DNA of 17,224 bases, from the NCBI GenBank assembly GCA_029263635.1, contig JAJUFY010000008.1:1-17224 (forward strand). Reading direction: 5' to 3'. This DNA is from Ectothiorhodospiraceae bacterium (GTDB lineage: Bacteria; Pseudomonadota; Gammaproteobacteria; Nitrococcales; AK92). The notes below the pieces were generated by a model that saw only the letters and a program-made list of their open reading frames with translations, searched no databases and was not told the origin of the DNA. Positions 7,801-14,346 of this stretch are shown here, in pieces (within the stretch, counting starts at the first letter, position 1; the number at the start of each line of letters is the position of its first letter). Position numbers and translations under genes: made by a program.

Positions 7801-7808
7801 AGTCTCTG

Positions 7809-8744
7809 TCAGCCGTCCTGTTGCTGCAAAGCCGCCAGGATCTCGCCGCCGCCGCGGGCCAGCAGCTCGTCGCCGAGCCGGGTGCCCAGCTCCTCGGCCT
7901 GATCCAGCGCGCCGCGGATCTCGCCGCGCAGGATGCGCTTGCCGTCCGGCGTGCCGACCAGCCCGCGCAGATACAGCTCGCCGTTCTCGATCAATGCATA
8001 AGCGCCCATCGGCACCTGACAGCTGCCCTGCAGGCGGGCGCTCATGGCCCGCTCGGCGGTCACCCGGATCTGGCTGGGTTCGTGGCGCAGAGGCGCGATC
8101 AGGGCGTTCACGCGCGGATCGTCGATCCGGCATTCGATGCCCAGTGCACCCTGGCCGACCGCCGGCAGGCTCTCTTCCGGCGTGATCACGGCGCGGATGC
8201 GCTCGGTCAGGCCGAGCCGCTTGAGTCCGGAAGCCGCCAGCACGATGGCGTCGTATTCGCCGGCATCGAGCTTGGCCAGCCGGGTGTTGACGTTGCCGCG
8301 CAGCACGCTGATCTTCAGGTCCGGCCGCCGGGCCAGCAGCTGGCACTGGCGGCGCAAGCTGGCGGTGCCGACGTGAGCGCCCTGCGGCAGCTCCGTGACC
8401 TGCGCGTAATGGTTGGAGACGAAGGCGTCGCAGGGGTCCTCGCGCTCCATGATCACCGGCAGGTGCAGTCCCGGCGGGAAATGCGGCGGCACGTCTTTCA
8501 TGGAATGCACGGCGATGTCGGCGCGGCCGTCCAGCAGCCCCTCTTCCAGTTCCTTGACGAACAGGCCCTTGCCGCCGAGCTTGGCCAGCGGCGCGTCGAG
8601 GATCTTGTCGCCCTTGGTGGTCATCCCGACCAGCTCGACCGTCAGTCCCGGATGATGACGACGGAGCTCAGCGGCGACGTACTCGGCCTGCCAGACGGCG
8701 AGCGGGCTCTTGCGGGTGGCGATGCGAAGGATGTGGTCGGACAT
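7809..8744 (-). CDS. hemC: Hydroxymethylbilane synthase (porphobilinogen deaminase)
   Basis: This 311-residue cytoplasmic enzyme joins four porphobilinogen molecules into hydroxymethylbilane. The dipyrromethane cofactor cysteine is in RLQGSCQVPMG (C242) and the catalytic aspartate is in HSMKDVP (D84), both at the same numbers as in E. coli. IATRKSPLAVWQA at the N-terminus, GTASLRRQ and LRGNVNTRL are further signatures. The start is ATG at 8742-8744; no strong Shine-Dalgarno is visible. It is the first gene of the leftward heme cluster and divergent from argH. The gene usually directly downstream, hemD, is absent, so the uroporphyrinogen-III synthase that consumes its product must be encoded elsewhere or replaced. 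Confidence 0.97.
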   Translation of the reverse strand: MSDHILRIATRKSPLAVWQAEYVAAELRRHHPGLTVELVGMTTKGDKILDAPLAKLGGKGLFVKELEEGLLDGRADIAVHSMKDVPPHFPPGLHLPVIMEREDPCDAFVSNHYAQVTELPQGAHVGTASLRRQCQLLARRPDLKISVLRGNVNTRLAKLDAGEYDAIVLAASGLKRLGLTERIRAVITPEESLPAVGQGALGIECRIDDPRVNALIAPLRHEPSQIRVTAERAMSARLQGSCQVPMGAYALIENGELYLRGLVGTPDGKRILRGEIRGALDQAEELGTRLGDELLARGGGEILAALQQQDG

Positions 8745-8820
8745 GGCGGGCGGCCCGTGTAAAAGGCATTAGCATGCCACGTGCGGAAGCGGGGGTCACG
8801 GCGCCAGCCCTGTCGGGCTC

Positions 8821-8843
8821 CAGGCGCAGCGGTGCTGCGCCTG
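8821..8843. repeat. Perfect 10-bp stem hairpin
   Basis: CAGGCGCAGC, loop GGT, then GCTGCGCCTG is an exact inverted repeat. It directly follows a smaller hairpin AGCCC-TGTC-GGGCT at 8806-8819. Neither is followed by a T-run on either strand. It may be a repeat-family element, part of an RNA, or a transcript-stabilising structure in the hemC leader. Confidence 0.6.
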
Positions 8844-8974
8844 CTCCGCTCCCTGGGGCCGGATCTTGTCCACATGGCGGTTGGGTGGAGGAGAAACGTG
8901 GCGGGCGGCTGGGGCGGCTGTCGGTTCATCAGCGTTCGCTTTAATAATTCAATGACTTATGTGCCTGGCTAGTT

Positions 8975-8992
8975 TTCCGCCGGGCGGCGGAA
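8975..8992. repeat. 7-bp GC-rich hairpin
   Basis: TTCCGCC, loop GGGC, GGCGGAA is a perfect inverted repeat just right of the AT-rich patch and left of the DnaA-box-like group. Function is unknown. Confidence 0.45.
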
Positions 8993-9021
8993 GCCCTGGT
9001 CGGTACACGCCCGGCGGCGGG

Positions 9022-9066
9022 TTTCCAGATGTTTTCCACCGAGTTATCCACAGGTTTTGTGGGTAA
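9022..9066. promoter_or_regulatory. Cluster of DnaA-box-like sequences
   Basis: A perfect box TTATCCACA lies at 9044-9052. A weaker box TTTTCCACC at 9032-9040 is 12 bases upstream, and TTTCCAGAT begins at 9022, about one helical turn earlier. On the opposite strand, TTACCCACA (one mismatch) occupies 9058-9066. A further one-mismatch copy, TTGTCCACA, lies at 8866-8874. The phasing and an AT-rich patch about 65 bp to the left (8940-8962) suggest a site bound by several DnaA molecules: a regulatory or titration site, or less likely an origin. No dnaA or mnmG gene is in the window. Confidence 0.45.
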
Positions 9067-9196
9067 GCCGGAATCCGGCCAGGCCATCAACGCCTTAGAG
9101 CGGCTCGCCCGGTTCTTCCAGACGCCGGCCGCCACGCCGTCGGGCAAGTGTGGCTGGAGCCCCACGATCGGCTACGCAGGACCCTGGCGCAGGCTC

Positions 9197-9202
9197 TATA
9201 CT
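9197..9202 (+). promoter_or_regulatory. Candidate -10 element of argH
   Basis: TATACT lies 35 bases before the argH ATG and is followed by a GTGCGGCC discriminator. A recognisable -35 hexamer is lacking at the normal distance. Confidence 0.45.
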
Positions 9203-9237
9203 GTGCGGCCCGCCACGCGTCAGAGACGGAGAGCCCC

Positions 9238-10635
9238 ATGCGCGAGAAGACCTCGAGCCAGTTGTGGACCGGCCGCTTCAGCGAAGCCACCGACAGCTTC
9301 GTCGAACAGTTCACGGCCTCCGAGCACTTCGACCGCCGGCTGTTCCGTCACGACATCCGGGGGTCTATCGCCCACGCCCGTATGCTGCACAAGATCGGCG
9401 TGCTCAGCGCCGCCGAGCTGGATGCCATCGTCAACGGCCTGGAGGCCATCCTCACCGATATCGAGCGCGGCGATTTCGCCTGGTTGCCGGAGCTCGAAGA
9501 CGTGCACATGAACATCGAGAAGCGGCTCACCGACCGCATCGGCGACGCCGGCAAGAAGCTGCACACGGGGCGCTCGCGCAACGATCAGGTCGCCACTGAC
9601 GTGCGGCTGTTCCTGCGCGATGCCATCGACGAGATCACCGCCGAGCTGGTGCGCTTCCAGCGCGGACTGGTGGAGCTGGCCGACCGTCAGGCGGAGACCA
9701 TCATGCCCGGCTTCACTCACATGCAGGTGGCGCAGCCGATCACCTTCGGCCACCACATGCTGGCCTGGTACGAAATGCTGGTGCGCGATCAGGAGCGGCT
9801 GGCCGACTGCCGCAAGCGGGTTAACGTGATGCCGCTCGGCTCGGCGGCGCTGGCCGGTACCAGCTTCCCGATCGACCGTGAGTTCACCGCCCGCGAGCTC
9901 GGCTTCGAACGGCCGAGCCGCAACTCGCTGGATGCGGTCTCCGATCGTGATTTCGCCATCGAGTTCGTCTCCGCCTGCGCGCTGATCATGACCCATCTGT
10001 CGCGCATGGCCGAGGAGATGATCCTGTGGGCTTCGCCGATACTCGGCTTCATCGAGCTGCCGGATCGCTACTGCACCGGCTCCAGCATCATGCCGCAGAA
10101 GAAGAATCCCGATGTCGCCGAGCTGGTGCGCGGCAAGACCGCCCGCGTGCACGGCCATCTGGTGGCGCTCAATACGCTGATGAAGGGCCAGCCCCTGGCC
10201 TACAACCGCGACAACCAGGAAGACAAGGAGCCGCTGTTCGACACCATCGACACCGTGCGCGACTCGCTGCACGCCTTCGCCGACATGGTGCCGAACATGC
10301 AGGTGCACGCCAGCCGCATGTACGAGGCTGCCCGCAAGGGCTTCGCCACTGCCACCGACCTGGCCGACTACCTGGTGCGCAAGGGCGTGCCGTTCCGCGA
10401 CGCCCACGAGATCGTCGGCAAGGCTGTGCGGTACGGAGTCGAAAAGGACAAGGACCTGAGCGACATGACGCTGGAGGAGCTGCGGCAGTTCTCCCAGACC
10501 ATCGATGCCGATGTCTTCACCGTGCTGACCTTGGAAGGCTCGGTCGCCGCTCGCAATCACCTTGGCGGTACGGCGCCGGCCCAGGTGCGGGCCCAGGTGG
10601 CCCTGGCCCGCGAGCGGCTGGCGCAGTTCGACTGA
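9238..10635 (+). CDS. argH: Argininosuccinate lyase
   Basis: The 465-residue enzyme cleaves argininosuccinate to arginine and fumarate, the last step of arginine synthesis. It shows the fumarase/aspartase superfamily signature GSSIMPQKKNP (about 281-291) with the catalytic serine loop, LHTGRSRNDQVATD near residue 107, and the FTHMQVAQPITFGHH segment with the conserved Thr-His pair. Length is normal. The ATG at 9238 is preceded by GGAGAG at good spacing; the frame is open further upstream, but that part lies in the promoter region. It diverges from hemC, an order common in gammaproteobacteria such as Pseudomonas. A stem-loop follows its stop. Confidence 0.97.
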   Translation: MREKTSSQLWTGRFSEATDSFVEQFTASEHFDRRLFRHDIRGSIAHARMLHKIGVLSAAELDAIVNGLEAILTDIERGDFAWLPELEDVHMNIEKRLTDRIGDAGKKLHTGRSRNDQVATDVRLFLRDAIDEITAELVRFQRGLVELADRQAETIMPGFTHMQVAQPITFGHHMLAWYEMLVRDQERLADCRKRVNVMPLGSAALAGTSFPIDREFTARELGFERPSRNSLDAVSDRDFAIEFVSACALIMTHLSRMAEEMILWASPILGFIELPDRYCTGSSIMPQKKNPDVAELVRGKTARVHGHLVALNTLMKGQPLAYNRDNQEDKEPLFDTIDTVRDSLHAFADMVPNMQVHASRMYEAARKGFATATDLADYLVRKGVPFRDAHEIVGKAVRYGVEKDKDLSDMTLEELRQFSQTIDADVFTVLTLEGSVAARNHLGGTAPAQVRAQVALARERLAQFD

Positions 10636-10657
10636 GAGGCCGGCCGGAGCCGGCCTC
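10636..10657 (+). terminator. Stem-loop directly after argH
   Basis: GAGGCCGGC, loop CGGA, GCCGGCCTC is a perfect 9-bp stem starting on the base after the argH stop. There is no T-run, so it may act with Rho or protect the 3' end rather than terminate alone. Confidence 0.45.
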
Positions 10658-10718
10658 GGTACCGGGGTCCGACCGAGCGCGTGGCTCGCGGACGGGTCCA
10701 TTCGCGCCCGTAGCCTGT

Positions 10719-10744
10719 CCCTTCGCCGCCGGTGCCGCGAAGGG
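10719..10744. repeat. Inverted repeat upstream of cysK
   Basis: CCCTTCG (10719-10725) and CGAAGGG (10738-10744) form a 7-bp stem with a 12-base loop. It ends two bases before the candidate cysK -10 element, so it occupies the -35 to -10 interval. It could be an operator or a second argH terminator without T-run. Confidence 0.4.
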
Positions 10745-10745
10745 T

Positions 10746-10751
10746 TAGACT
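10746..10751 (+). promoter_or_regulatory. Candidate -10 element of cysK
   Basis: TAGACT is followed by GGGCGCC and lies 26 bases before the ATG at 10778. No clear -35 box is seen. The arrangement matches those before the epimerase gene and argH. Confidence 0.4.
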
Positions 10752-10777
10752 GGGCGCCTTCGACAAGGAGGTTCACC

Positions 10778-11746
10778 ATGCCCCGTATTTTCGACGACAA
10801 CGCGCAGGCGATCGGCGGCACGCCGCTGGTGCGCCTGCATCGGCTCAGCAAGGGCAATGTGATCGCCAAGATCGAGGGCCGCAATCCGGCCGCCTCGGTC
10901 AAGGATCGCATCGGCACTGCCATGGTCGAGGCGGCGGAGCGGGACGGCCTGCTCGGTCCCGGCAAGGAAATCATCGAGCCGACCAGCGGCAACACCGGCA
11001 TTGCCCTCGCCTTCGTCGGCGCTGCCCGTGGCTATCCGGTGACGCTGACCATGCCGGCCAGCATGAGCCTGGAGCGGCGCAAGCTGCTGAAGGCGCTGGG
11101 CGCCAAGCTGGTGCTCACCGACCCCGCCCAGGGCATGCGCGGGGCGGTCGAGAAAGCGGAGCAGATGCGCGCCGCCGAGCCGGACCGCTATGTGCTGCTG
11201 CAGCAGTTCGACAATCCCGCCAATCCGGCTATACACGAAACCACCACCGGTCCCGAGATCTGGAACGACACCGACGGCCAGATCGACGTGCTGGTGGCCG
11301 GTGTTGGCACCGGCGGCACCATCACCGGCGTGTCGCGCTACATCAAGCAGACCCAGGGCAAGCCGATCCTGAGCGTGGCGGTGGAGCCGGCCGAGTCGCC
11401 GGTGATTACCCAGCGGCTGGCCGGCGAACCGCTGAAGCCGGGGCCCCACAAGATCCAGGGCATCGGCGCCAACTTCGTGCCGAACAACCTGGATCTGTCG
11501 CTGGTCGACCGGGTCGAACGCGTCAATGCCGAGGAAGCCATCGACACGGCGCGCCGGCTGATGCAGGAAGAAGGCATTCTCGCCGGCATCTCCGGCGGAG
11601 CCGCGGCCGCCGCCGCGCTGCGCATCGCCGCCGAGCCGGAATTTGCCGACAAGACCATCGTCGTGGTGCTGCCCGATTCCGGCGAACGCTACCTGTCGAC
11701 GGTGCTGTTCGCTGGCATGTTCGGCGAGCTGGAGACCGTGCAGTAA
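10778..11746 (+). CDS. cysK: Cysteine synthase A (O-acetylserine sulfhydrylase)
   Basis: The 322-residue PLP enzyme makes cysteine from O-acetylserine and sulfide in the cytoplasm. The Schiff-base lysine is in ASVKDRIG (K42); TSGNTG (69-74) binds the substrate carboxylate; GTGGTITG (177-184) holds the PLP phosphate; LPDSGERYLST carries the serine facing the pyridine nitrogen. PGPHKIQGIGANFVP and its length favour CysK over CysM, although KDRIG rather than KCRIG is seen. A near-perfect AAGGAGG (10765-10771) precedes the ATG. It follows argH by 142 bp with its own likely promoter and converges on a small leftward gene. Confidence 0.88.
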   Translation: MPRIFDDNAQAIGGTPLVRLHRLSKGNVIAKIEGRNPAASVKDRIGTAMVEAAERDGLLGPGKEIIEPTSGNTGIALAFVGAARGYPVTLTMPASMSLERRKLLKALGAKLVLTDPAQGMRGAVEKAEQMRAAEPDRYVLLQQFDNPANPAIHETTTGPEIWNDTDGQIDVLVAGVGTGGTITGVSRYIKQTQGKPILSVAVEPAESPVITQRLAGEPLKPGPHKIQGIGANFVPNNLDLSLVDRVERVNAEEAIDTARRLMQEEGILAGISGGAAAAAALRIAAEPEFADKTIVVVLPDSGERYLSTVLFAGMFGELETVQ

Positions 11747-11771
11747 GCCGTCGCCTCGGCTTAGAGCATGG

Positions 11772-11796
11772 GCGGATAGCCCGGGCGGGCTGCCGC
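11772..11796. terminator. Possible bidirectional terminator between convergent genes
   Basis: AGCCC (11778-11782), loop GGGC, GGGCT (11787-11791) is extended by GCGG (11772-11775) pairing with CCGC (11793-11796) across a small internal bulge. It sits between the cysK stop and the stop of the leftward small gene. T-runs are missing on both sides. Confidence 0.35.
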
Positions 11797-12119
11797 TACA
11801 TCAGCCGCTCGCGCGCGAACCACGCCCGTTTGCCGGCGAAGTCGAACTGCAGCTGGTCGTCGAGTTCCAGCGAAAAGCGCGCGGTGGCGGTGTGGCCGCC
11901 GTCCGGATGCAGGGTGTGCAGGAACAGGCCGTCGATGCGGTATTCCAGTTCGAAGACGGCCTGCCGGCTGTCGACGGTGATGGTATAGATCAGGACGCCG
12001 CCGGTCCTGAATTCCATGGCCGTGTCGGGCAGGATTTCCAAGCCCGGCTCGGCCCGCTGCAGCCGCCAGCGGCCGAGCAGCCAGGACGGCGGCGGATCGC
12101 CCTGCGGCGCTCGAGTCAT
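11796..12119 (-). CDS. Small protein of unknown function
   Basis: The 107-residue product begins MTRAPQGDPPPSWLLGRWRL and continues with alternating hydrophobic strands (AMEFRTGGVLIYTI, AVFELEYRIDGLFLHTL, ATARFSLELDDQLQFDF). This suggests a single small beta-barrel or lipocalin-like fold; the LLGRWRL opening fits that idea but is not proof. There is no signal peptide, cysteine or membrane segment. The ATG at 12117-12119 has GGAGG five bases upstream, which decides the start over a longer frame beginning at 12167. It lies 22 bp after the hydrolase gene, so the two are probably cotranscribed. I do not recognise a named family. Confidence 0.7.
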   Translation of the reverse strand: MTRAPQGDPPPSWLLGRWRLQRAEPGLEILPDTAMEFRTGGVLIYTITVDSRQAVFELEYRIDGLFLHTLHPDGGHTATARFSLELDDQLQFDFAGKRAWFARERLM

Positions 12120-12141
12120 TACAGCCTCCGTTAGGCGCCGG

Positions 12142-13086
12142 CTATTGCCGCGCCAGCCAGACGGCAAGCCCCTGAGTATTCAGGGCGATATCCACCGTCA
12201 GGAATTGTGCAGCCTCCTCCGCCGACATCGCCGTGCCGTGCGCCGCCAGCCGCTGCAGCAGGTGCCCGCGCATCCCCTCGGCGATGGCCTGCTGCGGATC
12301 TGCCGCCTCGCGTGCGGCGCGGGCGATGGCGACATAGGCATCGACATCGGCATGCAGGTCGGCGGCCAGGCGCGGCAGATCGGTCACCCGGCTGTAGTGG
12401 GTAAGGTAGGCGGCCTCGGGATTAAAGCTCATCAGCCGGTCGATCGACGCGTGCAGAGCCTCCGGGTCGAACTGTACCGGGGTGCTGGTGACGAAGATGA
12501 ACGGCCCTTTCGGCGAAGCGAGTTCGCGATAGGAGATGCCGAAGGTGTCGCCGGTGAAGACGGCGTTGGCGTCGTGGTCGACGATGCAGTAGTGGTGCGC
12601 GGCGTGGCCGGGCGTGTGTATGAACAGCAGGCGGCTGCGACCGAGCAGGAGTTCCTCGCCATCGCCGATCTCGACCACGCGCTCGGAGGCCACCGGGACG
12701 ATCTCGCCGAACAGGCTGCGGAAGGCCTGCTCGCCGTAGACGGCAATGGAGCTCGCGATCAGCTGGTCCGGCTGCACCATGTGGCGGGCGCCGCGCGGAT
12801 GCACCACCAGCCGCGCGTTGGGCAGGGCCTGCATGAGCGCCCCGGCGCCGCCGGCATGGTCGAGATGGACATGGGTGACCAGCACGTAGTCTACCTGCTC
12901 ACGGCCGATGCCCTTGCGTTCCAGGGTGGCGAGCAGGTGCGGGACGGAATGCGAGGTGCCGGTGTCGACGAAGGCGGCCCGGCCGTCGCGGACGATCAGG
13001 TGGCTGGCGTCCAGATAGGGACGGACGTAGTCCGTGTCGATCGCAGTGATGCCGTGCGGGTAATCGTCGTAGCGTGGGTTCTGCAT
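12142..13086 (-). CDS. Metallo-beta-lactamase-fold hydrolase
   Basis: The 314-residue protein has the binuclear-metal motif THVHLDH (H72, H74, D76, H77), then HTPGH (H161), FTGDTFG (D180) and LTHYSR (H230), the complete ligand set of the MBL superfamily. There is no signal peptide, so a cytoplasmic hydrolase is likely, in the broad group containing glyoxalase II-like and ribonuclease-like enzymes. The C-terminal 80 residues are helical and lack a known domain. The substrate cannot be told from sequence. The ATG at 13084-13086 has AGGAGGTG upstream. It follows the acyltransferase by 50 bp, with a possible extended -10 between them, and leads into the small unknown gene. Confidence 0.88.
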   Translation of the reverse strand: MQNPRYDDYPHGITAIDTDYVRPYLDASHLIVRDGRAAFVDTGTSHSVPHLLATLERKGIGREQVDYVLVTHVHLDHAGGAGALMQALPNARLVVHPRGARHMVQPDQLIASSIAVYGEQAFRSLFGEIVPVASERVVEIGDGEELLLGRSRLLFIHTPGHAAHHYCIVDHDANAVFTGDTFGISYRELASPKGPFIFVTSTPVQFDPEALHASIDRLMSFNPEAAYLTHYSRVTDLPRLAADLHADVDAYVAIARAAREAADPQQAIAEGMRGHLLQRLAAHGTAMSAEEAAQFLTVDIALNTQGLAVWLARQ

Positions 13087-13116
13087 GGGTCGAGCACCTC
13101 CTGTGGCCAGCGGCTC

Positions 13117-13122
13117 AGTCTA
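13117..13122 (-). promoter_or_regulatory. Candidate extended -10 of the hydrolase gene
   Basis: On the leftward strand TGCTAGACT contains an extended -10 (TG, one base, TAGACT) 30 bases before the hydrolase ATG. A CTAGC...GCTAG inverted repeat (13119-13123 with 13136-13140) overlaps it. No convincing -35 is present. Confidence 0.35.
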
Positions 13123-13136
13123 GCACCCTGCCCGCG

Positions 13137-13784
13137 CTAGGAATGCACCGCCTCCTGTGGCCGGCCGCTCCGGGCCGCTTCAGGCGCAGGTCCCTGATCC
13201 GCCGGGCGCGACAGGATCCGGATCTCCCCGGTCTTTTCCGGATAGCGGCCGATCTTGTCGGCATAGAAGGCGCGAATGTGTTCCAGATCCGCTTCCAGGT
13301 CGCCGCTGGGCAGGAAGGGTTCGCTGATGCCCATGCGCTTGCGACGGTAGTCGATATAGCCCATCGCCAGCGGCACTTTGGCCGCCAGGGCCGTGTAGTA
13401 GAAGCCGCTCTTCCAGTTGGGCGTGTAGCTGCGGGTGCCTTCCGGCGTGATGGCGATCACCAGCCGCTCGCGGCGGGCGAACACGTCGGCCAGCTGCTGG
13501 ATGACGTTGTTCCGCGACCGGCGGTCGACCGGGATGCCGCCCAGCCAGCGCATCAGCCAGCCGTACGGCCAACGGAACAGGGTGTGCTTGCCGACCCAAT
13601 GCAGCTGCAGGCCGAGCGCCATCTTGCCGAGGTAGCCGTACGGGAAGTCCCAGTTCGACGTATGCGGCGCGACGATGAGCACGTACTTGGCCGGCGGCGG
13701 GATATAGGGATCGACTTCCCAGCCGACGAGCTGGAGCAGTCGGCGGGCGATACGCTGACGCAAGGTCGTGGTGGGCTGGGTCAT
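13137..13784 (-). CDS. Lysophospholipid acyltransferase (PlsC-like family)
   Basis: The 215-residue protein carries the glycerolipid acyltransferase motifs in order: HTSNWD (H41 and D46 of HX4D), LFRWPYGWLMRWLGGIPVDR (motif II, about 69-87), PEGTR (114-118, motif III) and KVPLAMGYID (motif IV). It is a compact form of the family that esterifies lysophosphatidic acid or other lysolipids at the inner membrane; the exact acceptor is unknown. The N-terminus lacks a strong transmembrane helix, so association is probably peripheral. The ATG at 13782-13784 with GGAGGAG upstream is preferred over a start six codons earlier. A 122-bp gap with a terminator and a promoter-like TTGACA separates it from sirB2. 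Confidence 0.88.
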   Translation of the reverse strand: MTQPTTTLRQRIARRLLQLVGWEVDPYIPPPAKYVLIVAPHTSNWDFPYGYLGKMALGLQLHWVGKHTLFRWPYGWLMRWLGGIPVDRRSRNNVIQQLADVFARRERLVIAITPEGTRSYTPNWKSGFYYTALAAKVPLAMGYIDYRRKRMGISEPFLPSGDLEADLEHIRAFYADKIGRYPEKTGEIRILSRPADQGPAPEAARSGRPQEAVHS

Positions 13785-13835
13785 GGTGCTCCTCCGCCAC
13801 ATCCCTGCTGGCTTTTTTACATCCGGTGGATCGAA

Positions 13836-13868
13836 TGGCGCCGAAGCATAGCCGATTGTCCGGCGCCA
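13836..13868. repeat. 8-bp inverted repeat in the acyltransferase promoter region
   Basis: TGGCGCCG (13836-13843) and CGGCGCCA (13861-13868) are exact inverted copies separated by 17 bases. A leftward -10-like TATGCT (13845-13850) lies in the loop. The layout would suit an operator or a leader hairpin. Confidence 0.4.
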
Positions 13869-13885
13869 GGCATGGATTCTGTCAA
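13855..13885 (-). promoter_or_regulatory. Candidate promoter of the acyltransferase gene
   Basis: On the leftward strand a perfect TTGACA (13880-13885) is followed 19 bases later by GACAAT (13855-13860). The spacing is long, and TATGCT at 13845-13850 is an alternative -10. It is the only consensus -35 I saw in the window. Confidence 0.3.
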
Positions 13886-13913
13886 AAAACGCGCTCTTGC
13901 CGGCCCTTAGAGC
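13884..13913 (-). terminator. Intrinsic terminator after sirB2
   Basis: On the leftward strand GCTCT (13909-13913) pairs with AGAGC (13893-13897), followed by GCG and six T (13884-13889). The hairpin overlaps the sirB2 stop codon (13907-13909). The stem is short, but the T-run is the best on the leftward strand here. Confidence 0.5.
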
Positions 13914-14287
13914 AGCCAGGGGAACGGATGGTGAGCGCGGGCGACGTTGTAGATGTAGGCGAAGACGACCAGCGCCGCGACGAAAGCGGCGATTCGCGTC
14001 CCCTTGCTGCGTCCTGGCCGCAGCGCCACCATGCCGAGGCCGATATAGGCGACCAGTCCGAGCACCTTGGCGGTCAGCCAGCCATGGACGAACGGGTACT
14101 GGTGGATGAGCGCGGCGAGGGTGAGGGCGCTGACCAGCAGCACCGTGTCATTGATATGCGGCACGATGCGCACCCAGCGCTTCTGCAGCAGCTCCGGCTT
14201 GAACATCATCCACAGGCCTCGCAAGACGAACAGCGCGATCGTGATGTAGACGGTGGTGATGTGCAGGTGCTTGATTCCGAGGTACAT
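13907..14287 (-). CDS. SirB2 family integral membrane protein
   Basis: The 126-residue protein is very hydrophobic, with about four membrane helices: HLHITTVYITIALFVLRGLW (7-27), INDTVLLVSALTLAALIHQY (45-64), LTAKVLGLVAYIGLGMVAL (71-89) and IAAFVAALVVFAYIYNVARA (98-118). The MYLGIKHLHI opening and LQKRWVRIVPHINDTVLL loop are typical of SirB2. The family was named after a Salmonella invasion-gene regulator, but its biochemical role is unknown. The ATG at 14285-14287 has only a weak Shine-Dalgarno. It follows hemH by 59 bp and is probably the last gene of a maeB-hemH-sirB2 transcript ending at the terminator that overlaps its stop. Confidence 0.85.
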   Translation of the reverse strand: MYLGIKHLHITTVYITIALFVLRGLWMMFKPELLQKRWVRIVPHINDTVLLVSALTLAALIHQYPFVHGWLTAKVLGLVAYIGLGMVALRPGRSKGTRIAAFVAALVVFAYIYNVARAHHPFPWLL

Positions 14288-14346
14288 GGCGGCCGGTATG
14301 TTTGCTTGTGACGAACAGCGCTCAGGTTACCACGGCTGGCGGCGGA

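Larger units (their letters stand above)
8745..9237. other. 493-bp hemC-argH divergent intergenic region
   Basis: No credible protein gene lies here. The region contains three tandem hairpins (8765-8778, 8806-8819, 8821-8843), an AT-rich patch (about 8940-8962), a GC hairpin (8975-8992), a group of DnaA-box-like sequences (8866-9066) and the argH -10 element (9197-9202). It must hold the promoters for both hemC and argH, but is far longer than those need. No recognised non-coding RNA family is visible. Confidence 0.6.

Noticed and set aside
7764..8762. Rightward open frame of 332 codons
   Set aside because: It is antisense to hemC, whose catalytic residues are intact.
8938..8962. Possible ArgR box (ATTCA half-site in the AT-rich patch)
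   Set aside because: Only one half-site fits, and it lies about 250 bp upstream of the likely argH promoter.
9220..11001. Leftward open frame of 593 codons
   Set aside because: It is antisense to argH and cysK, has no motif or ribosome site, and shows the biased composition of a shadow frame.
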